From Megaleporinus macrocephalus (taxonomy: Eukaryota > Chordata > Actinopteri > Characiformes > Anostomidae), in the NCBI GenBank assembly GCA_021613375.1, contig CM038708.1, positions 31,135,559-31,199,558 of the forward strand: a DNA stretch of 64,000 nucleotides, read 5' to 3'. Shown piece by piece: positions 36,501-49,100 of this stretch. A program made the position numbers and the translations under genes. The notes beneath the pieces are model-generated. The model was not told where the DNA came from. It did no database searches and worked only from the letters and a program-made list of their open reading frames with translations. How positions within the stretch are numbered: the first letter of the stretch is position 1; every line of letters starts with the position of its first letter.

Positions 36501-39500
36501 GAATAAACCAACAACTGGCTTCAATTAGGCAGTTTCAGTCATTACTATTAAAGCACTGACCCTTAAATAGAACATTAAGAAATAATGACTTATTTTTATA
36601 CAGACTTTATACAGACTCAAAATCTTAATAACAATAATTCCAAAGAAAAACGAGTCCACAAAATTCTGCACTCACTCACACACACCCACATTCTCTTTGC
36701 TTCAAAAGGTTGCGTTTCATGCAACCTATGCAAAGAATCCATGCAGAGCACTCATACAGAGTTAAAGGTACAACCACAAGTAAGGCACCATAGGTACAAT
36801 AGAAGAATGGATTGATAGAGAAAAGGCAGAAACCCGTATAGCGTCAGGATGGAGACACAGGACACAGGCACACTGAGACTGGAGGAGAGAGACAAAGAGA
36901 GAGATGCAGGAAGAAAGACAAACTCCAACGAACAATACAAGATCGGAGGTAGAATTCACAATGGAAGGCAGTGAGACCGTGATGAAAACACTGTAGCACT
37001 TGACCACGCCCACCAACAAAACACATGACAGGTTTAAAAGACAAAGGGACAAGATGCTGTGGAAGCACCAGAGAGTTAAATAGAGGGTTAACATGACAGA
37101 ATTTACAAACATGCATATTTGTATTCCTCCCTTCATGGGCGCCTGAACAATGGAGTAAGTGGAGCTCTCGCACCTCACTTTTTACTCGGAGTGAGTGAAC
37201 ACAAACAAACCAACAAACATAATTTGATATTTAAAACTATAACTATAAACAACAGAAGCCGTCAGGATGAACTTTGTTGTGAGATACGATTCTAACACGC
37301 TGCACAGGCAGGGCATTAGGAATCTCTCTACATAGATTTTTAATGTCCTAATAAATAAAGGGTAGGGGTAGATAATAAAGGGTAGATTTCACAGCATGTC
37401 TTAAACTTAGCTTGTATCTTTAGGATCTGGCAGAAGTCAAACAATTAGATTCCGTATATATTTAGCTTACATTAGCTGTCTAGTCAGCATCTACTAATGT
37501 GTGCTGGAATTTTGTTTAGGATTATTTATACTCACGCAGAGCCCATTATTCGGGACTTTGGCCACCATAACTTTGCCTATGCCTTTAACTCACCCCAGCT
37601 CACCAAAATCGCTCCCCCACTTCCACACAAACTCAGGCGCCCATGCCTACCATACCAATTTCCCAACATTCAGCAAAACAACACACCTCAGATGCAAGTG
37701 CTAGCTAAACCCCATTCATTTCCTTTCATGTACCTTGGACTGGACGTCTGCATTGTGGTCATTCTGCAGCAGCAGAGCGGCTGACTTGGTATCGTCCTTG
37801 CGGGCGGCGATGTGCAGCGCAGGCAGCCGCACTTTGCCCTTGGTGTCGTTCTCCAGGAGGATGGACACCACCTGATTATGGCCCTGCTGCAGAGCAATGG
37901 CCAAAGGAGTGAAGCCATCCTACAAGCAGGGAGAGAACAAGGTGTTACTCACCGCGGTCCATGTTACCGCAACAACCGCTTAGTATGAACGTTTTTTAGA
38001 TTGCTACATTCATAACATGACTAAACTGTATGATGCTTCAGATAAAAGAGTCTTCCAGAAACTTTAAAATTATTAAAAATGGTGAAGTATTTTGAAAATA
38101 AGAGGTAATAAATGTTAAATGTGATGCAATAATGTCTTTTTAATTGCACTGAAATTTCTAACCTTCTCTGCTAACAAACATCTACATCCTCCGACATTTT
38201 CTAACAACCCACTGCTCTGCTCATCTTCATGGACACGTCTAACATGTCTCAGTTTTCTTAGATATTTCTACAAAAGAACACAGCAGTTTCACACAATCTG
38301 ACATTGTTTAAGTCGTCTCTTACCTCCGTTGCAGTACTCTGGTTTCCTCCATTCTCCAGTAAATAGCGAACCACATCCAGATGGTTCTCCTGAGCAGCCA
38401 TGTATAAGGGAGTGAACCCATTCTGCAACAAACCACAACTCACACCTAAACAGAACTTCACTGAACATACATGTCAATACATGGTGAGAGCAAACATCAA
38501 AAAGACCCCAACCAACGGGTCATGTATGATATCTCACTCACTTGTGACTGTGCATTGATGTCTGCTCCACGTTTGACCAGGATCTTCACCACTTCTCCCT
38601 GACCTGCTAGAGAGGCGATGTGGAGAGCGGTGTTTCCTTTCTGTGAGTCAAACACATAAATTAATCACTAAAAATTATTAGACATTCCAGAGAACTAACT
38701 TCTAAAAAGTGATTCAGTGAAGGACATTTGATAATAATTGCATTGATGAACACATTTGAGTCAAGTTTAATACACTGTCTTTCTTTTGTCATCAAACTCA
38801 GTATAATCATGACTTTTATTAGATTCTGTCATTGGTTTCCTGTCAACAAACTATTGTTACAATTATCAAAATCTAAACATACTGCATTGCTTTTAGTTGA
38901 ATTTTATGGAGTTCTATTATTCTACTTCACTGGCTGCTTGGTAAGAGCTAATTAAACCCTCAAACTAATATTTGAGATGACATGCGTTGCCACCATTAAG
39001 TTCTAAGTGAGTTCATAATTTTCATAAAATGGTCTCAATTTCAACATCTGCTATTTGTTCTATGTTTTATTGTGAATAAAAAACAGGTCTTTGAGATTTG
39101 CAGATCATTGCATTCTCCATGCATTCATCCCCGGATCACCTTGTTGTGAGGCGCTATGATTAAACACTACACTACCATGTCGCCATCATTGCATTCTGTT
39201 TTTTTTTTATTATTCACATTTATTTTTACATTTTTCGCAGTGTCCCAACTCTTTTTTGGGAACTCAGCTCCTATAGGGCTTTATTTTCTCAACAATAGAG
39301 CAACAGATTTCCAGAAACAGGGTTTTAGTTTCTCGAAAATACCAAATTGTTGGCTCATGCATTCTCTCTGTTATCTTGTAATGGAACATAATGAACACCT
39401 GAATAGTAAATACAGTATTTGAATGCTGGCACGTCAGATAACTGACTACTCGTAAACATCACTCATTTTTATTTAAGTATAAATATTTTTCCTTCAAGAC

Positions 39501-40045
39501 TAAAACCTTTTGTTGGTAAGCCCCCCAAAAAGTTGTTTTTAGCAGCCAACAAAGGCAACAAGGAGTATGCAGAACTTCGAGAAGTGTGATGGGAAAGCAT
39601 CTCAGATGACTTCTCATGAAGTGAGAAGTACATGTAACTGACAACAAGGCCATCACTTTTGGTTATTTTGGTCTGAAGCAGTGATTTCTATTACGTGGTT
39701 AATATACATATGTAGAAATATCACTGCAAGCAGCAGAAAAACAGTGACTTGTGACCTGCATTTCATGATAATGTCCTGTTAATGATGAACTTTGTGACCG
39801 AGCCTCTTGCTCTCATTACAAACACGAAGTATCTCTGATTTAAGGCTGACCATTCCAGACGCAGGGGTATCAGCAGGCAACCACGGACACGGCGTGCTAA
39901 CGATAAGTGTGGGGATGAGGGGCTTCATTAGACTGTCTCATAATAATCAAAAACCATAGACAAAGAGGAAGGGCGATAAATTATCGTTTGGGGAGGCTGG
40001 ATTATCCAATTACAGCTTTAATTAAACTTGTGTGTGTGTGTGTTC

Positions 40046-40078
<33 letters not shown>

Positions 40079-40112
40079 TTTGAGAGAGAGACAGAGAGAA
40101 AGAGAGAGAGAG

Positions 40113-40162
<50 letters not shown>

Positions 40163-43100
40163 AGAGAGAAAGGCAGCTTTAATGAGACAAGCAAATTTGC
40201 GGTTGATACTTGCCGCAAGCCATAATTGTGATTTACGTGTTGAACCATGTCATAAAAAGGGTGCTAAAGTGGTTTAGAGTGATGCCACACACACTTCTGC
40301 ACAACCTGTTCTTTAAACCTCACATCAGTTCTTCCCAATTTACAAGCCTCATTTTTGAAAAAGGCCTACACTGAAGGGTTCAAGCACGGGGGGGCAAACT
40401 CCACACAGAACAGCAGGGTAACAACCAAACCCTTCCCTGCATTACGAACAGTATTCGTAACGCATTATAAAAGCATTAATAACACATCGTACGGTATATA
40501 AAATAACTACCTTTTAATTCCAGACAAAGGTTTACCCATAATAACTACATATATAATATTTCATACAGCAAGTGCATATGATTTTATAAAGTCAGGTTCT
40601 ATAAAGGACATGGTGCAGTAATGTTATAGAACATTACATGAAGAGAGATCATCAAATCAAACTGTTAATACATGACTCATGCTAACTTAAAGCCATGGCT
40701 ACTCTAGAGTGATTGAAGGCCCTCTGATATTTTCAAACATGTTTGATTTTTTTATGACTCAAAATGTCACAACTATAGTAGTGTAAGCAGGCCAGTCATG
40801 TAACTGAATATATGACTGGCAACAGTCCATGAGAGAGCTAGCAGTGAAAAAAGTGAAGAGAGACACTCAGCCACACGACCAGCATGTTTCATAGCATTTA
40901 ATTATGTCTCCAGCTCTGATTGTAACATCGGAAATTGAACCTCACATTTATTCCCATTTTTGCTATACTTCTTGTGTATAAAAGTAAAAAGAGGTCTGGT
41001 CTAAATCTCTCAATGAATGATCAGAATAATTAGTATTAATACAAATATTATAATTAGTATGACTAATAATATGATTCCATGTAAGCCATGCTAGCACGAG
41101 GTGCGTAAAGCTCAATGCTGGAGTCCATTTCTCAATGACCAGTCAACCATCCAGTCCAGCCCCTACATTCTACAGCAGTGATAGATGAGTGGTCATGTGA
41201 CACGAGTATTAGATTCCAGAGTGGTGACCTACATCTCTAACATGGAAAAGGTTAGACTTGGCTAGTATAACATAAAGCATGTGAGCAGCAGTCTTAAGCT
41301 CTTTTTAGAAATCCCAATTAAGCTACAGCATTTATTTAGAAACGTATTCAAGATTTGTTCATATTATTACATAATCCTGTATTTTAATCACTTTAATTTG
41401 TATGTAAATATTACTGGTTCAACCTTAATAGCTGTTTGAAAAATATGCTGTGTCATGTTCCAAACCTAATAGCAGAACCTCATCTCACAACATCTGATAG
41501 CAAAATTTCACCACAGCATGTGAGCTGGAGATGGCCCAGTCACGGCCAATATTAGATCCAATTTACTTCAGTCGCACCTTTACCTTCCAAACTTCACTGT
41601 AACAAACGAAGAGTCATCTCAACTTTAAATTATAAGCGTACTCATTACACAGCTTTTCTTGTGTTGAGTTGAGGACACTACAGTTCATGCAGCTTAGACC
41701 TCTTGGCTGAATGGAAAGTTTCAGTTTGGTATCTCGATAAGATAAACATTACAGAATTAGTTTTTTAATTAAAAGCATGCACTCCGAGACCCTGGGATTC
41801 AAACCCATGACCTGCTGCTGTTGGTAAGACAATTGCACCACTCAGGGAGCTGTCACAAAGTTAGTTCAGAGCAGAAGTAGACAATTTCCTTGCCTAAAAA
41901 TGTTTACAGTTTAAAAATATTTTTAAACATTACAAAGTAACATGTGCTGATATTAAAGCTAACTTAAATTTGTTGGCCATATGTAGCACCTTCTGCTACC
42001 TGAACAAAGACAATTAAAAATATTTGGTTCTGTTACTTTATTTTCTGTAGTTTATATGGTTTATTTTAGTCAGTCTAGCAATATAGCTAGGTACTAGGAA
42101 CACACCCAACACTTATTTATTTTCTATATTAATTATTAATGGCTGATTTCAAATGTTAGGTAAAATGTGAGTTAAATAAACATCAAAAAGTAATACACAA
42201 TAATCGTATATGTGTTATCTGTAAAGGTTAAGACATTTTTCAGTGTATATACATAGATATTAAAGTAAGCTCAGTGTAACTTCCTCAGCAATGTAAATTT
42301 CTTCCAATACTTGAAGCCCAAAAGGAGAAAAATGCCTGGTGTGTCTTGTGTGATGGAAAAACATAAAGCCAGTGATAAAACAAAGTAAAAAACAAGTTCT
42401 GGAGTGCTTCCCTCACTGAAAACTGATTTATAGTGATAAACAAAGACATTTGAGCTGAAGAAACTCTTCAAGCTAAGTTACTCCAAAAACACTGTGCAAT
42501 CAGTTGCCTTATCATTTTAAAATAAAATCTGAACCCTAGACTTATTTACTTCATTCCATCCTCTTTCCTCAAGAACAGCCCACCTTGGTTGCAGCGTCCA
42601 CGGAAGACCCCCTATCCAGCAGCTCCTGCACCAGATCCACGTGTCCTTCTTTGGCTGCCAAGTGCAGAGCATTGAGTCCATTCTGTAAATATGCAGAAGA
42701 ACCAACAGTTAATCCAAAACCAGGACACAAAGAGAGGAAAAAAGCAAAAACCAAATGGGAGACAAGAAGACAGAGAGACCCTGGTGTACCTCGTCCTCCA
42801 TACTCAATGTGTATCATGACTGGGAGACAGTACAGTACTAATCCACATCAGAGAGAGTTAAATATCAAACACTGGCGGTGTGCATTTATGCTGTGTCACC
42901 ACAGCGTGGAGAGGTGCCAGTGGGTTGTGAAGGGTTCATTAGAGAGAGATATTAATAAAACTGGCAGAGTCAAGACGTATCCTGGCAGTTGGCAGCCACC
43001 CAACAGAACACTGAGGTGTAGATGGGAAAGAAAGAGGCTTAAAATCACACTTAAAAATTATATTTCATTGTGGTTTTAGCTAAACTGCTAACTGAGTAGC

Positions 43101-46100
43101 TTGTGTATATCTATGTATTGATAGTTCCTCATAATCTTTGTACACATGGACATAATCAGCACCTAAGACCAGTAGTGATTACTTGAACTGCTCACCAATA
43201 AGGCTTGCTAAATGGTTCTTGATCTGGATGTATGGTTTTAGGAAAATGCCTTAATTACTATAGAAACTTTATATGGTACAGGATGTTCTTTAAGGTTCTT
43301 TATGAAACTGATAGTCGTTTGTCAATGCCAGATGTCTTCAAATAGTTCTGCAATTCAGCATTCTGGTCCTGGATTGCTGGAAAGTATGACTCAATAGCTG
43401 TAAACAAAATGGATTCCGTCCCACTAGTTAGTATTGTGCTATATGGGGTGAACTTTAAAGTACATAGTTTTAAATTGCAGTAAAATACATGAATCAGTAA
43501 ATTCTCATTAACACGCATCCATATTTACCCACTATTTAAATAACAATCTTTGAAAAAAGTTTTAAAAAGTGAGGAGGATGTGGGCTAAGGAAAAAATAAA
43601 CACTGGGGGTTGCACAGCAGTCTGCTAGTCGATTTTACTGCTGGGTGATGACATGATTAAGACACAGGTGACATAACAGGTGAGGAGTCTGGTGATATTT
43701 GGGTCAGAATCTCTTGTTCTTTGAACACTATCAATGCAACCCAAGGCTCAATGGAAAGGGCACATCTCACTGACCTGTGAAGCTTGGCTTCTTTCTAATA
43801 TTCCTAAACTGATCTACAGTTTTACTTCAAAGATCAGATATTTAGCATTATCTCCTGTTTCCTGAACACTACTAAAAAGTCCTGTGTCAGCGGAGAGGAG
43901 GTCATAAAGCCCCATAATTATATTGTATTTTAGAGTTATAGCACTCTACACTTCTCTGGCTCTCTGGACCTCCAGACGCCTAAGGTGCGCCTAAGTAGGA
44001 TACAAATTTGCGAGATCCCTCAGTCCGTACGCCTTAGCACAAAGACAACATGTGAGGCGTCGGGGGATTTTAGGTCTTTGGTTTCCTGAAAGCTAGCCAT
44101 ACAGGGCTGCTTGGAAAGAAGCATGTGACGCTCTACTGACCTGTTGAGTTTGCTGGGTTTCTAGGAGAGTCTGAAAGTCTGCCGCCATTAAGGCAACATT
44201 CCTGTTTATTGGTAAGTATCTATAGATTATAGTCAACTTTAAGTAGATTGTGGGAAACTGCAGTGCCTCTCCAGATCACTGTAAAATCCCAACAAGAAGA
44301 CAAGAAATCATGCCTTAAAATGTGGATCCATTTTAGTTGTAGCATAGAAAGCGAATCAGGGACATCAACAGTACTTATACAATCCAGAACTGGAAACTAG
44401 ATTCAAAGTGTGGATTTAAAGACCTAAAAATTGTAAACTGTAAAACAAGAAAATTCCTCCACACTGGATCCAGTTTTGCCCTGTATGGACTGTATGTAAG
44501 CTGCATGCTCTACTGCAGGATGCTTAAACTGTGTCTTGTTTAATAATGATTTGTTTATACAGTGGCCAGTTCTAAAGGTCATATCTCTCTAAAGACATAT
44601 CTCTGGCTTTAAACTCGCTGGGGGAGGGTGTTTCCCCATCAAAGTTCCATCAATGACCACAAGCTCACTAATACCACGGCAAGAAAAGCTCCAAACATTT
44701 CCAACATGGTCATTTTGGTATATGGGTAAAGAGCCCAAATACTTAAATATTCAATTTATATTGTATTTTCTGCATTTTAATATCTGGTTTATTTCACTTA
44801 TTGTAAGCATATACATTCAAGTGTGATTTAAAAACAGTCAAGTCAGCTTCTTGATTTTCATTACAAGCTGAGATATTTTGTATATGTAAACTTGAACCAG
44901 GTTTCCATGAAATGAACATGGTTATTTCCATATTTGGTCAAGTCTACACACAAAGTCCTGCAAATTAAACAGAAAGACCCCCTCCAGATCACCTAGATCA
45001 GGTAAAACAAACAAACAAACAAACAAACTGCAATGGTGGATAAAAGGGCAGACCAGCAGAATGTCCCAGGAAGTCAGAGAGACTAGTATATAGTAGATTA
45101 GTAAAGCTGCTAATCTAAATCTAATAAGAAGATTGATGTTTTTCCCCCATGTTGCTGCAAAAAATAGACTCTACATGTAAAAGCCTCGTCGAGATATGAA
45201 GATTATTTTTCAATGTCACTCAACGCAGATTACCACGAGGGATTAAGCATCTCAACATTCGTCAGTTTCTGCCAGTTCCTGCCAGTTTCTGCCAATCCAC
45301 CATCACCAAAACTGGGCTCGAAGGGACGGAGCCATTTTAAAAGTGGCATCTGTACGCAAGGTTAAGAAATCCACACATAGAAAAACTGAATTAAAAAAAT
45401 CTACTTACAGTAAATCAGAGGTGTAAGGTTACAGGTAAGAGAACTCATGCTATGATGTATTTTTCATTCACATGTCAACAAGAACCATTACATGTTACAT
45501 ATGCGTCCACTGATAAAAAAAGCAGTCAATATGTCAGCATGTAATTTCCTGTGTGGCCACAGACCTCCAGAGGACACTGCCCTGCATGTAAGCCACTGTC
45601 ACTAAGAAAATGAATGTGCTCCATCAGCTGCTGTCCTCTGAGATTAATGCACGCTGCATGGTGGGGGAGCTTTCCCCAACATATATGAGGGTACCTGCTG
45701 CACGGTAGCGGAATGTAGCAGCAATAATATGGCAGTACTTGATGATGTTTTTATGACACACAATATGTATCCCAGCATTTCACTCAAAAATAAGTATTAA
45801 TGCATAAATTAATAAACAGCTTTACCACAAGGTAAAGCAAAACAGGATAGTTGCAACAAAAAATAAAACATACAATATAAAATTAATAGAATATAGAACA
45901 TAAAATATAGAAATAGAAATAGTTTCACAGTGTGTATTAGTGATGACAGTAGTGCAGTTAGCCAGTGTAAACAGTGTAGACCACTTCAGTGGTGCAAATA
46001 TGCAATAAAAAGCAGCAGTAATATTTACATGTATAGACTGTATACATAGTGTTTAATATAATAGGCATAGTGTAATAATAACAGTATAGTCATTACTATA

Positions 46101-49100
46101 TATAGTTAACAATACTATAACAGTGTCTGATAGTTGATATAGGGGTCCGAAGTATAACAGTGTCTGATAACTGACATAGGGGGTTTGGAGTATAACAGTG
46201 TCTGATGACTGATATAGGGGTCTGGAGTATAACAGTGTCTGATAACTGATATAGGGGGTTTGGAGTATAACAGTGTCTGATGACTGATATAGGGGTCTGG
46301 AGTATAACAGTGTCTGAGAGTTGATATAGGAGTCTGGAGTATAACAGTGTCTGATAGTTGATATAGGGGTCCAGAGCATAACAGTGTCTGATAAATGATA
46401 TAGGGGTCCGGAGTATAACAGTGTCTAATAGTTGGTCAACATTGTCCTTCTCTTAGTATAGTAGTACTAGTAGTCACTAGTATGTAGATAGTATGTAGTT
46501 ATATGGAGAAAGATGCAAACAATATTACTGTGTTTCAGAAAAGTCAAATTATTGGCTGAAATGACTGTAATTGAGTTTAAGAACCTTTTTATTACAATGA
46601 TTTATTCAAATAATAAACAATTAACTTCATGAAAAAAATGTGGTGAGAATGACTTAATGACTGCGGTTAGCGATCACTTAAATGCTAGCATCATAAAAAA
46701 TCAACAATAGAACACGTGGCTATATTTAATAATGATATTAAGAGCATTTACACACACAGTGAAATAAGAACTCCACTTGTTAGAGAGGCTAATCGGAATA
46801 AAAGGCTTTACGATAGGGAGCAGAAAGATCGGACTCTGGAAAAAGGAAGCAGGTCATGTGAACTGAAGAGGAACGATTTACCTTATTCCAGAGTGATGGG
46901 CACGTTAAGGTAAGCAGGCCAGCGCATGAAGTGATGTGCATCATGCATAGAACCCTCTGTAGAAGCCTCTGGAGGCAGTGTTATGACCTGGGCTTGATTA
47001 GGTTGAGGCTCAACAACATTATGTGGTAACGAAATGAAGCCAGTGGACTGCCTGAATTTACTGAAAGGCCAGGTTATCTCATTAATGGATTTCGTCTTTT
47101 CTGATGGCATGGCCATATTTTAGGACCACAATACAAAAAAACAGTTGGGCTAAAATAGTGAATACTTTTTTACACATGACTTGGCCACCACAATTTTTAG
47201 ACATTCACGTCACTGAAAGTCTTTGGGATGCACAGGAAAAGACTCTTCTCTTTTTAGTACAAGATCTTGTTTGAAAATGAATGAAAATCTGGATGGAAAT
47301 AAATGTTGTGATGTTGCATAAGGCTGCTGAAACTATGCCACAGTAAACATGCACCTTAATCAAAGCTAAAGGCGGTCCAACGCAATATTAGAGTGTGTGA
47401 CCTTTTTTTGCCCACACAGAGTATTACCCACACTAAGCTGGGTCCATTCAGAAGCACCCAATCCATCACTTCCTACACCCCCATTCTGTCCTACATTCAC
47501 CCACCAGTACCAGCACACCAGCATAATTACACAGTCTGAAAGCTCCTGCTGAAAGTCCTCAATGTGATTACATTATTCCCTCAAATGCTTATTATATGTA
47601 CATAATTGTAGATTTTTGATTTATCACAGTGTTCCCAGGCATCTGTTTATTTAGCCAACAGAGAGACAAGAAATGTAATTGTCTGGGTAATAAAACAGTT
47701 ACTGAATCCCTCCTTTGACACCAACAATTCAATGACAGTTGATGGATCTGAGAATATGCAATCTCAGGTTTACATATTTGTCATGTCTTCGTCGCTGAAT
47801 TACTTTTTTCTGGGTTTTGTGAGGCAACAAGATATCATTTTTCTGTTCGGTAAATGTTGGAAATCAAATTTTCATCAAGGGAAATCTTGAGTGAAATGAC
47901 CACCATTTGTGATAATGTTGTTAGAAACGACTGCTGTCTTCAATGAAATATTACTAGCGAGTTCGCGTCAAGGGGTTTCTAGTACACGGTATTTAATGAT
48001 GTACTATGTTTATAATGGGGTCAGCCTGAACACGCTACTGAAACCTCCAAACAACAGGGCCAATGTAGCAGCCTGCATCTTGAGTTATGACCAGAGAAAC
48101 CAGATACACACCTGAGTACTGACAGATCACTCTGCCTGCCATGCTCTGTGACTGATTTGCAGAGCTTTAGAAAAGGGTGTTTTCATGGTCACTGGGATTG
48201 AGTCTTAAATCATTACACAGAAGCTTGACAGTAACAGGGAAGTCTATGGAGAATCAGAGCATTTCAAATGGGAATGTGCTTTCTAAACAATGTTGATAAT
48301 CAGACAGCCGTACAAACTAATGAACAGATACGTACATGTGACATGTTAACAGGGTCACTTATGCACTTATCCATGGCATATAAAACCTTAGCAGAAGAAA
48401 ACAAGTTTTATTATTTTTAGCAAACAGCCATTAATTGTCATCTTGAATAGTTAATTAGGTGCTTAAGCACCCACAACACTCTTCAGAAAGTTCAATGGCA
48501 TGTGTAAGTTAGAGGTGGTGAGTATGAGGATTCATTCATGTTATTGTAATAAATGATACCATAATACACTTTTCTGAGCGTATTCTGGAAATTGGCAGTC
48601 CTTAAAGAACAATGACTGACTACAGTGTTTATTACTAAGTAAGCAGAATCAGGTTTGTTCAATTGGATTTAGTGCAGTTTGGAAACAATAAAAATAATGT
48701 AGTTTGTAGGTTTATTAGGAGTAGTTTGTTTATATGTGGCACTAGAGGTTCTATGTTGTCCCAATATTTCAGGGCAGTGTGAACACTAGCTTTTTTAAAT
48801 CAAATCCCCAAATTTTTTAACAGTGCATCAGTGTTCAAATAAAAAAAACATGTATTTTCAGTACAGTAACTTTACACAAGACGGTAAAAACTTCTTTAAC
48901 CTTTTATTTAAATGAATGTGGAAAAAAAAATACTCCAGGTGAAGCATTTCTATTGGCTCAATCACTGGGTGTGTCTCAAAACCTAGTGAGTGTCTAAGTA
49001 GGCTGTTTAGGTAGGCAGCTGTTTAAGTAGCAGCGTTCTGTCTGACATCTCTCCTCATAAAACAGATTACTGAGACGCTCTAGTTAGAGAGCAACTGTGC

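Noticed and set aside
36762..37178. 138-codon minus-strand open frame rich in Leu, Ser and Cys
   Set aside because: Arises from AG-rich low-complexity sequence; no splice sites in phase with ank2 neighbours.
41783..41850. Functional tRNA gene
   Set aside because: A- and B-box-like motifs are present, but the arms do not form a proper cloverleaf; better explained as a SINE head.
42585..43079. 164-codon + strand open frame
   Set aside because: Its beginning is the antisense of exon w2 and the rest is intron.
46053..46379. 108-codon minus-strand open frame with repeated YSRPLYQ units
   Set aside because: Produced by the 75-bp dimer structure of a minisatellite; no start context, splice sites or known protein.
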